Assembly (NCBI RefSeq): GCF_014641455.1
Contig: NZ_BMHT01000006.1
Span: 124,001-188,000 of the forward strand
Reading direction: 5' to 3'
Length of the DNA: 64,000 bases
From: Hymenobacter cavernae
GTDB lineage: Bacteria; Bacteroidota; Bacteroidia; Cytophagales; Hymenobacteraceae
Part shown: piece by piece, positions 17,026-25,207 of the stretch
How the letters are laid out: every line of letters begins with the position of its first letter
Numbering within the stretch: the first letter of the stretch is position 1
Made by a program: the position numbers and the translations under genes
Notes under the pieces: model-generated
What the model was told of the DNA's origin: nothing
The model's input: only the letters and a program-made list of their open reading frames with translations
The model's database searches: none

Positions 17026-17562
17026 ATGACTCCGAACTACTTCGAATTCTACGATCTGCCCGAAACCTTCCAGCTCGATGAGGCTGCGCTAAAGCGGCAG
17101 TACTACGCCCTCAGCCGCCAATACCACCCCGATTTTCACGCCACCGAAACCCCAGAGCGGCAGCAGGAAATCCTGAACCTAGCTACGCTCAACACCAACG
17201 CCTACCGCACCCTCTCCGACTCTGACCTACGCATGGCCTATATTTTGGGCCTGCATGGTATGCTGGAAGAAGGAAAACAGGAGCTTCCCCCAGATTTTTT
17301 AATGGAGGTGATGGAGCTGAATGAACAGCTGATGGAGCTAGAGTTTGAGCCCGACCCGGAGGCGGCGCAACGCGTTGAGAATGAAGTAAACGCCCTCTCC
17401 GAAACGCTTGATGCCGGCATTGAGCCGGTGCTGGCCGGCTACCCCGGTTTGCCCGTGGATGTGCGCCCCCAAGCCCTCCAACAAATCCGTACTTATTATT
17501 TGAAACGGCGTTATCTCTTGCGAATTCGGGAAAGCCTCGCTAAGTTTGCCACCCGTTCCTGA
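17026..17562 (+). CDS. hscB: Fe-S cluster assembly co-chaperone HscB
   Basis: A J-domain protein of 178 aa. Residues 4-75 form the J domain, with the HPD motif at 34-36 (RQYHPDF) and the preceding YYALS helix. Residues about 85-178 form the C-terminal helical bundle that binds the scaffold IscU (ELPPDFLMEVMELNEQLME). It would stimulate the HscA ATPase and deliver IscU for cluster transfer. hscA and iscU are not in the window, so here the gene is separated from its usual operon. Confidence 0.9.
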   Translation: MTPNYFEFYDLPETFQLDEAALKRQYYALSRQYHPDFHATETPERQQEILNLATLNTNAYRTLSDSDLRMAYILGLHGMLEEGKQELPPDFLMEVMELNEQLMELEFEPDPEAAQRVENEVNALSETLDAGIEPVLAGYPGLPVDVRPQALQQIRTYYLKRRYLLRIRESLAKFATRS

Positions 17563-17580
17563 GTCGTAGGAACGAGACAA

Positions 17581-17662
17581 GCCCAGATGGCGGAATCGGT
17601 AGACGCGTTGGTCTCAAACACCAATATCGAAAGATGTGCCGGTTCGACCCCGGCTCTGGGTA
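17581..17662 (+). tRNA. tRNA-Leu, anticodon CAA
   Basis: The acceptor GCCCAGA pairs with TCTGGGT (one G-U at the end). The D arm contains GGCGGAATCGGTAGACGC. The anticodon stem TTGGT/ACCAA encloses the loop CTCAAAC with anticodon CAA at 17615-17617. The variable arm is long, as in class II tRNAs. The T arm is CCGG-TTCGACC-CCGG. The discriminator is A, and CCA is not encoded. It lies 18 bases after hscB. Confidence 0.95.
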
Positions 17663-17676
17663 CTAGAATACAATTA

Positions 17677-17732
17677 CAAGAAGCCTGAAAAGCTGCAAAT
17701 CTGGTAACAGAAGCGGTTTTTCAGGCTTCTTG
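17677..17732 (+). terminator. Hairpin downstream of tRNA-Leu
   Basis: CAAGAAGCCTGAAAA pairs with TTTTCAGGCTTCTTG over 15 bp with a loop of about 26 bases. It probably ends the hscB/tRNA transcript. Confidence 0.65.
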
Positions 17733-17784
17733 CATTCTAGCCTTTCGAGATTTATTTCGGCGTTGGTCGAAGCGGGGACAGTAG

Positions 17785-17884
17785 GAACGCGCCACGGCGC
17801 GTTCGTCGTAGGCCGTCGATGCTGGCGCCGCTTAGCACCTACTCTGAGCACGTCGCCCGGACAAGAACGCGCCGTGGCGCGTTC
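17785..17884. repeat. Pair of 20-bp palindromic units in opposite orientation
   Basis: A 20-bp near-palindrome, GAACGCGCC-AC-GGCGCGTTC (17785-17804), recurs at 17865-17884 as its reverse complement, with GT at the centre. Each copy can form a GC-rich hairpin. The 60 bases between them and the 200 bases up to the Fic gene hold no gene. The arrangement resembles REP/BIME-type palindromic units at the left edge of the accessory island. Confidence 0.6.
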
Positions 17885-18101
17885 TTACTTCACCTCCGCC
17901 CTTATTTCTACCTGTGGCCGGACTTGCGCGCTGCCAAGTGTGCTGCCAATATCCAAATGTCCTTCACATTCTAAGGAGGTGAGACTGGGCCTTTCTCGTA
18001 CTTGATATCGGAATACAGCGTCAACATATCATTATTTCTTATTGACATACTGACTATTACACATCGGAAATAGTGTCGGAATATGCTTGTACGTTTGTGT
18101 T

Positions 18102-19337
18102 ATGAATTCCCCTATTGCCTTATATCGTGACTCCTCAGCTCTTACGCCTCTCAAACCTAGCTCGTGGCCACCGGAGGTGCGGGAGCTAGCCTTGCAGATC
18201 CGGGAAGCGGCGGCGCGGCTATCGGGCAGCCTGCACCCGCTAACGGCGGCGGCCATTGCCGATTTCCTGCGGCCGGCTAACAGCTACTATTCCAACCTGA
18301 TTGAAGGGCACGACACCCACCCGCTGGACATTGCCCGTGCTCTACAGGAAGACTACGCCGCCGATAGCCGTAACCGCTCCCTGCAACTGGAAGCCCGGGC
18401 TCATATTCAGGTACACGCCCAACTGCCAGCACTGCTGGCACAAGCCGACGGCAACCCTTACACCAAGCACTTCTGGCGGGCCGTGCATCAGGAGTTCTAT
18501 GCCCATTTGCCCGAGGAGTTCCGCTGGACGACCAGCCTGGAGGGCAACCGTCTGGAAGTGGTGCCGGGCGAACTACGCACCAGCGAGGTGCGCGTGGGGC
18601 GACATGTGGCCCCGGCTGCTGAGGCACTTCCCTCCTTTTTGCAGCGACTGGAAGAAGGCTATCAGCCTCGCTACGAGCACGACCGGCTGGCGCGGGTAGC
18701 TCAGATTGCGGCGGCTCACCACCGCCTGGCGTGGGTACACCCTTTCCTGGACGGCAATGGGCGGGTGACGCGCCTGTTCAGTGACGCGGCGTTTCGGGCC
18801 GAAGGACTGGATGCCGGCGGGTTGTGGTCGATGTCGCGAGGACTGGCCCGGAGTGAAACCGCCTACAAGCGGACGTTGGCTGCTGCCGATGCCCAGCGCG
18901 AAAACGACTACGATGGGCGGGGCAATCTGTCGGAGCGACAGCTGGTGGCGTTCTGCAAGTTCTTCCTGGAAGTAGCCCTGGATCAGATTACCTACATGAC
19001 CAGCGTACTCGCCATCGACGACATGCTGAGCCGGCTCCGGGGCCTGGCGCAGCTGCTCACGCTCCGGCGCAAGTGGCGACCAGAAACCTACTACGTGCTG
19101 GAAGCGGTATTTCTAAAAGGCAGTATTCCGCGGCGGGAGGTGGAGCGCCTGACTGGCTTATCGGATAAAACCGCTAAGGCGCTGGCGCAGCAACTTTTAC
19201 AGGCCGGATTGCTTGCCACCAACCCCGCCGACCATTTGGCGCCTTATCGCGCTGCCTACCCCATTGTCTTCGCTCCCGCCTTGTTTCCTGGTTTGTACCC
19301 AGCCGGCAAAGAAGTGGATATGCTGAACGCGCAATAA
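18102..19337 (+). CDS. Fic-domain protein, class II autoinhibited
   Basis: A 411-aa protein starting at ATG 18102; an in-frame TTG 15 bases earlier is less likely. The Fic active-site motif is HPFLDGNGR at residues 213-221, complete with the catalytic His and the phosphate-binding Asn/Gly/Arg. An N-terminal inhibitory helix carries SNLIEG at 64-69, matching (S/T)xxxE(G/N), so the inhibitory Glu68 is in the same chain as in class II Fic proteins. Residues about 300-380 look like a winged helix (RREVERLTGLSDKTAKALAQ), which fits the many Fic proteins with a C-terminal DNA-binding domain. It probably transfers AMP to a protein target; the target is unknown. It is the largest gene of the accessory island. 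Confidence 0.9.
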   Translation: MNSPIALYRDSSALTPLKPSSWPPEVRELALQIREAAARLSGSLHPLTAAAIADFLRPANSYYSNLIEGHDTHPLDIARALQEDYAADSRNRSLQLEARAHIQVHAQLPALLAQADGNPYTKHFWRAVHQEFYAHLPEEFRWTTSLEGNRLEVVPGELRTSEVRVGRHVAPAAEALPSFLQRLEEGYQPRYEHDRLARVAQIAAAHHRLAWVHPFLDGNGRVTRLFSDAAFRAEGLDAGGLWSMSRGLARSETAYKRTLAAADAQRENDYDGRGNLSERQLVAFCKFFLEVALDQITYMTSVLAIDDMLSRLRGLAQLLTLRRKWRPETYYVLEAVFLKGSIPRREVERLTGLSDKTAKALAQQLLQAGLLATNPADHLAPYRAAYPIVFAPALFPGLYPAGKEVDMLNAQ

Positions 19338-19378
19338 GCAACCGTGGACTTGGTGCCGAAAACCTGTAGCTTCCCGTT

Positions 19379-20008
19379 ATGATGGCGCAATTCGCTCACC
19401 TGTATCCTTTCGGTCAACTCCGCTACTCCCAAAGCACCTTCCTCGAACTGGTCACTGATACCGAAGTGCACCGCATCGACTTCGGTGGGAAGCTCAATTT
19501 TCGCTTACAGCGTGGCACCTATGGCCCCGTCTCCTTCCACGATGAGCATCATCCTTTACTAAACGGCGTCCAAGGTCCTTCAACAACCTTGCTTGCCCGG
19601 CCATCTCCTCATCTTATCGCCAATCCGGCCGCACTGCTAGCCGACATCCGTCAAGAGCTTCGGACACAAGCCGGCGAGTGGCACGATTTCGTGCGTGGCT
19701 CTTGGGCTATGTGGTGGCAGCGCCTGCTGGCGCACAATATAGTCCCTAACCTGACGCGCACAGGTGGTATAATTCTAGAGAACGTTCCCATTCACGTAGC
19801 TCAGGCCGTTGCTGAAATTTGTACACATCATAGGGTTGAGACTTATTATCATCTACCAACCGAACAACAGTTTACTCACACAGCACCATCTTATAAGCTC
19901 TTACTTATCGGCCGCAACTACGTCATTGCCCAAGAGTTTTTTGTCAGCACGTTGTATGGGAATCCATCGGCAAAACTGCCCCCAAGGTTCTTAAAGAAAC
20001 CTAGGTAG
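19379..20008 (+). CDS. Hypothetical protein, 209 aa, downstream of Fic
   Basis: Not recognised. It starts at ATG 19379, 41 bases after the Fic stop codon, and could share its transcript. There is no signal peptide and no membrane helix. Visible features are an aromatic and histidine-rich N-terminal half (RLQRGTYGPVSFHDEHH), a Trp-rich stretch near residue 115 (GSWAMWWQRLLA), and a basic C terminus (PPRFLKKPR). It may be part of a Fic-associated module, but no toxin-antitoxin logic can be shown. The last codons overlap a CCTAGG palindrome. Confidence 0.6.
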   Translation: MMAQFAHLYPFGQLRYSQSTFLELVTDTEVHRIDFGGKLNFRLQRGTYGPVSFHDEHHPLLNGVQGPSTTLLARPSPHLIANPAALLADIRQELRTQAGEWHDFVRGSWAMWWQRLLAHNIVPNLTRTGGIILENVPIHVAQAVAEICTHHRVETYYHLPTEQQFTHTAPSYKLLLIGRNYVIAQEFFVSTLYGNPSAKLPPRFLKKPR

Positions 20009-20018
20009 TAAAACAATG

Positions 20019-20168
20019 CTAGAAGGCTTTGCAGCCCTATCATACATCGGTGAACACCTTTTATATGATACCGTGATGCTCGGCAGATTCTCGGAGTTGG
20101 TGCAGTTGATTCTCGGTGTCCTGCCCTTTGTTCTTCGTCGACACCCGCGCATAGATGGCTACTCGCAT
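20019..20168 (-). pseudogene. Remnant of a serine recombinase (resolvase/invertase) N terminus
   Basis: Read on the minus strand from ATG 20168, the frame gives MRVAIYARVSTKNKG, then QDTENQLHQLRESAEHHG. These are the hallmark opening of serine recombinases, including the catalytic Ser of ARVS. The same frame then hits TAA, TGA and TAG stops while still matching the family (KVFTDV, then GCKA, comparable with the usual YxDxxSGxK). Only about 50 codons remain and the rest of the gene is gone. It marks past mobile-element activity in this island. Confidence 0.75.
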
Positions 20169-20180
20169 GTACAATGCTCG

Positions 20181-20870
20181 TTATTCGTTAGAATCTGAAG
20201 CTAAATACTGATTTATACCCCTCGTTAATTGCCGTGTAATTAATGATTGAACCTTTATTTTTTCTTGCTCAGGCATCGATTCACTTATTTTTAAAGCAAG
20301 GCTAATATTCTGCGTTATCACTAATTTACTATGATACTTACTCATTTGCATTATAGTCTTATTATATAAATAAAAAAATACTGCTGATATAAATTCACTT
20401 ATAATCCCTGCTATTATCGCTTTGTACCCAGAATTTATTCTATCAAAGTACATAAGCACAACGCCAACAATGATAATAGAGAAGGCTATAACAGAACAAA
20501 AAACAGTGATATTGAAGCTTCTGCCTGCCTGTATTTGAGTCTAATAATAATACTGATCTATATGCTTGAACTTGATTTTGATAAGCTTGTTGAAAAAATC
20601 CTCTTCTATATTCTCTTGCAAAGCTTTGTACTCGTTCTTTGCTTCTTCGTATTCATTTTTATTTTCTTTTATAGTACTACCAGAATCAGCAATAGCATGA
20701 AATCCTAGAAATGCAATAGAAAATAAAGCTATAAGAAACAGAAATGTGTACAATGTATAAATAGTAATTTCCGCTCCATTCGGAGTGGATGCTGACAGCA
20801 TCGCGATAATAGTAGATGGAAAGAACGCCCACTTTAAACTATTTTTAACATTAGATATAAATCTTTTCAT
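20181..20870 (-). pseudogene. TRADD-N-associated membrane-domain protein split by an in-frame TAG
   Basis: Two ORFs (20870-20541, 109 aa, and 20459-20181) lie in the same frame, separated only by TAG at 20541-20543. Without the stop they form one protein of 229 residues. The first part has two hydrophobic segments (about 14-35 and 37-58) and a charged coiled coil. After the stop come TQIQAGRSFNITVF, a membrane helix, and AGIISEFISAVFFYLYNKT followed by MSKYHSKLVITQNISLAL. This is the pattern I know from TRADD-N-associated membrane domains linked to bacterial immune effectors. CAG to TAG (Gln) would explain the stop. The AT-rich composition differs from the flanking DNA. Confidence 0.65.
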
Positions 20871-20971
20871 GCTGTCTGACTGCTAGTAAGATGAGTTGTG
20901 TGGCTATGCTTTAAAGCTACCTAAATCCCTCCAACAAACGGTCAGTTTCTGGCTGGCTTTATACCTAACTA

Positions 20972-21006
20972 AAACGACCCGAAAACACAGGTTTTCCGGG
21001 TCGTTC
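20972..21006. terminator. Hairpin terminator
   Basis: AACGACCC-GAAAAC pairs with GTTTTC-GGGTCGTT, with one bulged base and a 4-base loop, ending in TTCTT. It lies between the upstream end of the membrane-protein gene and the 3' end of the 21.1-kb gene, so it can terminate the latter. Confidence 0.65.
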
Positions 21007-21094
21007 TTAGATATAGTTTTTTGAAGAGAACCAAACGTTCTTAGTCACAAACGCAGGAATCTTGAGCCTTTAGCTAACCTAGCAACTCGCCTAC

Positions 21095-21556
21095 CTACGC
21101 CGCTTGCAGCTCCGCTTCGAAGTAGCAATCCCAATAGCCGTTATCGAGCCTATAGACGTTGACACGGTAGAGCAGGCCGGTGCGCGGGTGGCGCTCTTTT
21201 ACTTGGCCGCGCCAGATGATTGTGTGGGGGTGCGTGTTGTAGGCGGGCTGCACCGGCTGCCCAATGGTATACGCGAAGCGAGAAGGCGTGAAGCTAGGTT
21301 CAGGGTCAGCTTCCGCATCGGGTACGGGCTCTTCTGCGGCGGCAGTGGGCGTAGCGGGGGCACTACACGCTTCATCGTGCCAGGCTAGCGGCTCGCCACA
21401 GCTGGGGCACAGCGAAGCGTCAGCGTCTTCAGCATAGGTTGAGGTTTCATCAACGTAGTCCTGCGTGTTGAAGTCGTCAAACTCTTCAGCTTGCGTGGGG
21501 TCAAGAACGATGGTTTGCGGGGTATTTTTTCTGGTAGCCATTTCTACATAGCTCAT
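21095..21556 (-). CDS. Hypothetical acidic protein with a zinc-ribbon-like motif
   Basis: A protein of 153 aa, or 148 aa if the second ATG (MATRKNTP) is used. The N-terminal half is strongly acidic. CPSCGEPLAWHDEAC near residues 50-64 looks like a small zinc-binding knuckle (CxxC, His, Cys). A low-complexity Ala/Pro/Glu linker follows, then a compact C-terminal part (TIIWRGQVKERHPRTGLLY, ending WDCYFEAELQ) that resembles a small beta domain. Function is unknown. It lies at the right side of the accessory island. Confidence 0.6.
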   Translation of the reverse strand: MSYVEMATRKNTPQTIVLDPTQAEEFDDFNTQDYVDETSTYAEDADASLCPSCGEPLAWHDEACSAPATPTAAAEEPVPDAEADPEPSFTPSRFAYTIGQPVQPAYNTHPHTIIWRGQVKERHPRTGLLYRVNVYRLDNGYWDCYFEAELQAA

Positions 21557-22168
21557 GATTTCAAGCTAAATTAAATAGCACTAACGGGTTTAGCAAATTA
21601 GCTATCGGCAATAATGTTTTGGCTATAGCATATAAATCATTAACTAATAGATGCTTATAGCCAAACGTTTTTCTCCTTCCACTTATGCCGCAAACGCTTC
21701 TTAACGCCACCTGTGCGACGGAGTAAGCGAAGCTAGTTTTGCAGAATGTGCGGGGTACTTGCGCTATTGTAGCGATAGGAAAACCGGAAGCTTATCACGC
21801 TGTGGATAAGGCTGATTATTGAAAAAAGAATATCTATTTTCCATTTATAACGTAAAAGCCATATTGTAATTAATTCCAATTTCTAGAGCTTATCGTTATT
21901 ACGTAATGCTGCAATTCGCCTCCTCTCTACTGGCCTAGCTTTTTACTCGCGACGCAAGGCCGTTGCAAGGATTCTTTTTAACTGGCTGGCTCCTCTACCA
22001 CACACCTAAACCTAGGTTACCTCAGCGCTCGACGGCAAAGTGCCCCTGCTCACTGTGGCGACAAACGGCTTTACGCGTGACAAAGCCGCCGCTCTACGCT
22101 GACTTGCCTGAGCTTGGCCGCAGCTTCTTTTTTGCACAAAATAATCCACTTTCTTTTCCTGTCTGTGC
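21557..22168. other. Non-coding gap of about 610 bases with one inverted repeat
   Basis: AT-rich in its first 350 bases. An imperfect inverted repeat (TTTGGCTATAGCAT / ATGCTTATAGCCAAA) spans 21618-21665 upstream of the minus-strand gene and could be an operator or hairpin. An ACCTAGGT palindrome is at 22010-22017. No gene is supported. Confidence 0.55.
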
Positions 22169-23950
22169 ATGCAACACACTTCTACTTTCTTCGGTGTGCG
22201 CCTGTTGCTTCTGCTGCTATTTGCCCTCACTAGCCTGCTGGCGCAAGCCCAGGCGCCCACCTGGCAAACGGCTGTAACCTCCATCAAACCAGACGATAAC
22301 ACCCGCTCCAAAGCTTTTTCGGTTGCCACCGACGCGCAAGGCAACGTGTATCTGGCGGGCAGCTTTGATCATACCATCCACCTAGGCAGCCTGGTGCTAA
22401 CCAGCCGCGGTTTCAGCGACGTATTTGTGGCGAAATGGAGCCCCGCCACCGGCTCCTTCGTGTGGGCTCAGCAAGCGGGCGGCGCAACCGAAGACGAGGC
22501 TGTGGCTATAGCCGTGCAGGGCACGAGTGTGTATGTGGCCGGTAACTTTCAAAGCGCCACGGCTTACTTCGGCCCCACGGTTCTGATGAATGCTTTGCCG
22601 GACAACTTCGGTTCGGATGTCTTTGTGGCCAAGCTCACGGACGAAGGCACGACAGGCCACTTCAATTGGGCAAAGTCGGCGGGTGGAACGGGCTCCGATG
22701 TGGCGACGAGCCTGGCCGTGCGTGGCACCAGCGTGTACGTAGCGGGCAGCTTTAGCAGCACCGATGCCGGCTTTGGCACCACCATCCTAGGGGCGGTTGG
22801 TGTGCTGGATGGGTTCGTGGCGCAGCTCACCGACCTAGGTTCGGCGGCTAACTTTGCATGGGCGCAGCAAGTGAGCGGCACGGGGTTCGAAGGCGTGAAT
22901 GCCCTCGCCGTGCAGGACTCGCATGTGTACGTGGCCGGTTATTTCACCAGCGCTACGGCGCACCTAGGTAGCCTCCGGCTGGCGAATGCCGGCAACGGCT
23001 CCAACGACGTATTTGTGGCCAAGCTCATCGACCCGACGATTGTCACGCGTACGGCCGGCGCCGCTGGCAATCCTGATTTTGTGTGGGCGCAACGTGCCGG
23101 GGGCGCTTCGAGCGATTTTGTGTATGGCTTAGCGGTGCAAGGCCCCAGCGTGTACATCGCAGGCTCTTTCATAGGAGCTACTACCACTTTCGGCAACATT
23201 ACCCTGCCCAATGCCAGCACCACCGGCACCAGCGACGTGTTTGTCGCCAAACTCACGGATGAGCTGACCGCTGCCAATTTCATGTGGGCCCAACGGGCAG
23301 GCGGCGTGGGCAATGATGGCGCCCGCGACGTGGCCATCCAAGGGGCGGGCGTGTATGTGGCCGGCGACTTCGACAGCCCGACCGCCAGCTTCGGCAGCAC
23401 CACCCTGAGCAATACCGACCCTAGCTATGGGTCCTATCGTAACCTGTTCGTAGCCAAGCTCCATGACGGCGTAAGTGCCGGCACCTTCACCTGGGCGCAG
23501 CAAGCGGGCACCAGCGCCGGCGATGACCGGGTGCAGAAAATGGCGCTGCACGGCCCCACGGTGTACGTGACGGGCTACTTCTCCGGCCTCACCGCCTGCT
23601 TTGGTAATCTGACGCTCGTGGGTCGGCCGTTCGCCCCGGCTGCTTACCTGGCTTCCCTCTCCGATGATGGCGTGCTGACGGCTTCGCAACCGGATCAGGC
23701 GCCGGAAATTGAGCTTTACCCCAACCCTGCGCACACCCTGACCACAGTGCGGGTTCCCAAGACCTTGTCGTCGCGGAACGCTGGCCAAGTGCAAGTGCTG
23801 AATGCCCTGGGGCAAGTGGTGCGCACGGCGCGCCTTTCGCCTGCCCTCGGCGAAGCGGTGCTGGATGTAACAGTCATGTCTCCAGGGGTTTACCTTTTGC
23901 AGATACCTACCGCTACTGGCCGGGCAAGCCGCCGCCTGGTGGTCGAGTAG
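22169..23950 (+). CDS. Secreted beta-propeller-like (SBBP) repeat protein with T9SS sorting domain
   Basis: A 593-aa exported protein. The signal peptide is residues 1-28, ending AQAQ. Then come at least seven repeats of about 65 residues with the pattern VYVAGSF, F or L near a Gly-Thr loop, DVFVAKLTD, and FxWAQRAGG, a bacterial beta-propeller (SBBP) layout. The last 80 residues form a type A Por/type IX sorting domain (ELYPNPAHTLTTVRV, QVLNALGQVVR, SPGVYLLQI), so it is sent across the outer membrane by the type IX system and probably anchored or released. Repeated DNA words make the region internally similar. The substrate or ligand is unknown. Confidence 0.88.
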   Translation: MQHTSTFFGVRLLLLLLFALTSLLAQAQAPTWQTAVTSIKPDDNTRSKAFSVATDAQGNVYLAGSFDHTIHLGSLVLTSRGFSDVFVAKWSPATGSFVWAQQAGGATEDEAVAIAVQGTSVYVAGNFQSATAYFGPTVLMNALPDNFGSDVFVAKLTDEGTTGHFNWAKSAGGTGSDVATSLAVRGTSVYVAGSFSSTDAGFGTTILGAVGVLDGFVAQLTDLGSAANFAWAQQVSGTGFEGVNALAVQDSHVYVAGYFTSATAHLGSLRLANAGNGSNDVFVAKLIDPTIVTRTAGAAGNPDFVWAQRAGGASSDFVYGLAVQGPSVYIAGSFIGATTTFGNITLPNASTTGTSDVFVAKLTDELTAANFMWAQRAGGVGNDGARDVAIQGAGVYVAGDFDSPTASFGSTTLSNTDPSYGSYRNLFVAKLHDGVSAGTFTWAQQAGTSAGDDRVQKMALHGPTVYVTGYFSGLTACFGNLTLVGRPFAPAAYLASLSDDGVLTASQPDQAPEIELYPNPAHTLTTVRVPKTLSSRNAGQVQVLNALGQVVRTARLSPALGEAVLDVTVMSPGVYLLQIPTATGRASRRLVVE

Positions 23951-23951
23951 G

Positions 23952-24314
23952 CTACGACAGCGTATCCATCTCTAGCGACATAATGGAACCTAGGTACATC
24001 ACCGGCGCCAGCGGCGCCAGGGCCAGCACCTGCTCAATGGCTTGTTCGCGCTCGGCATCGGTTTCGTAGAAAGCACCGTGTGCGATGGTTTCGTGGGTGC
24101 CATCGTGAATGCGGAAGCTATAGGCAAACGGCGCATCTGAGCGGATGATATAATGCATTTGGCAATGCGCCCGAATATTCATAATGCCAACGTAGCAGCC
24201 CGGCTGAAAAAAGTAAGGATACCCCGTAAGCAGGACCTCGGCGTACTGATTGCGCAAGTGAAAATGGTAGAGTGTATCCGTTCCGCGAAAAATTTCAAAG
24301 TGTGACTCAAGCAT
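23952..24314 (-). CDS. DUF1508-like small protein
   Basis: An ATG at 24314 gives a 120-aa protein whose first 60 residues (FEIFRGTDTLYHFHLRNQYA, then VLLTGYPYFFQPGCYVGI) resemble one DUF1508/YegP-like unit. An upstream ATG at 24434 would add 40 hydrophobic residues and is less likely. The second half (YIIRSDAPFAYSFRIHDGTH) could be a degenerate second unit. The stop codon is one base from that of the convergent T9SS protein. Function is unknown. Confidence 0.65.
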   Translation of the reverse strand: MLESHFEIFRGTDTLYHFHLRNQYAEVLLTGYPYFFQPGCYVGIMNIRAHCQMHYIIRSDAPFAYSFRIHDGTHETIAHGAFYETDAEREQAIEQVLALAPLAPVMYLGSIMSLEMDTLS

Positions 24315-24783
24315 AGATAAGCAATAGAATGACTGTAGTAGGGCAGCAGCAAAGAAGAATAAGTATCTTATAATGCAATAATTATATATTACTATGTCTT
24401 CAGACAAGCCAACCCATTCGCTGTGCTTGCTCAATCATCTTGTAAGCTGACCAGCAAGCACAGCGCAAAAGTGCTACCAATAATCCGGGCAAATACGAAG
24501 TAGAAGCTTGACCGGATTTTCGGCGAGGGCGACTTTTTTCATTTTTTTAGAAAAACAGTACCGCGCTTCCGAAAGAGCCAGCCACATATCCTAGTAAATC
24601 AGCAGGTTACTTTGACTGCTCAGCATTAACTCGCGCCCGAAAAAATTTCAGACCTAGGTCCTAGCCGCCGGCATCATCGGATGTTCATATGCGGATGGTA
24701 TGCTTGCTGAATCACGGCTGCTGGCCGGGGCAAGAGAAGCAGACTTACCCCAAACAGCAGGCTGTGTGTTGCCGGCAAACCGT
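24315..24783. other. Non-coding gap of about 470 bases
   Basis: The first half is AT-rich. It contains an ACCTAGGT palindrome at 24652-24659, with another CTAG immediately after. I see no gene, terminator or repeat. Confidence 0.5.
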
Positions 24784-24791
24784 TAAATTTG
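24784..24791 (+). promoter_or_regulatory. Candidate -7 element TAAATTTG
   Basis: It matches TAnnTTTG and lies 33 bases before the ATG of the next gene. No convincing -33 element is seen at the canonical spacing. Confidence 0.45.
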
Positions 24792-24824
24792 CAGCCGCTT
24801 CTGCTGCTTTGTCCCTGCCTCCTC

Positions 24825-25184
24825 ATGTCCGATTTCCTCTTTGATGTCAATTTGCAGCAGCTGCCCGATGATTATCTGACGGGCGACTGGCACGTGGCAG
24901 ATCGGGTGCTGAACCGTAGCAATCCGGATAGCACCCTGGCGCGGGCCACGTACTTTCATCTGCAACCCGGCACGCTGCAAGTACAGGCGCCCCAGCAAGA
25001 GGAAACGGGCAAGTGGAACGTGCAGCGGGATGCGCTTCTGAACCGGCCTTATCTGGAGCTATATCTTACGCAGGAGCAAACGCGGGCCCTTATCACGCGT
25101 CTGCGCCGCTCCGCCGACGGCCGGCAGAGCCAGTTAAACTTATATTTTCAGTCGGGAATGGAAATGCAGCTTACCCGCGTGTAG
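24825..25184 (+). CDS. Hypothetical protein, 119 aa
   Basis: Not recognised. It starts at ATG 24825 (MSDFLFDVNLQQLP). A TTG 36 bases earlier would overlap the candidate promoter and is unlikely. It is a soluble alpha/beta protein with no signal peptide. The C-terminal half is amphipathic helix followed by strand (QTRALITRLRRSADGRQSQ, then LYFQSGMEMQLTRV). It precedes the PAS protein by 23 bases on the same strand and may form an operon with it. Confidence 0.6.
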   Translation: MSDFLFDVNLQQLPDDYLTGDWHVADRVLNRSNPDSTLARATYFHLQPGTLQVQAPQQEETGKWNVQRDALLNRPYLELYLTQEQTRALITRLRRSADGRQSQLNLYFQSGMEMQLTRV

Positions 25185-25207
25185 TTCTTATTCCGCTTCG
25201 CTTTGTT

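Noticed and set aside
20016..20198. A 60-codon plus-strand ORF
   Set aside because: The opposite strand carries recognisable serine recombinase sequence with stop codons; the plus-strand ORF has no similarity and is a shadow of that relic.
20181..20870. Stop-codon recoding (UAG or UAA read as an amino acid)
   Set aside because: Both TAG and TAA end many intact genes here normally, and no selenocysteine or pyrrolysine machinery or signal is visible; point mutation is simpler.
22169..23950. CRISPR or tandem DNA repeat suggested by recurring words in the SBBP gene
   Set aside because: The repetition follows protein repeats of about 65 residues with diverged DNA; there are no short exact repeats with regular spacers. 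No CRISPR array was found anywhere.
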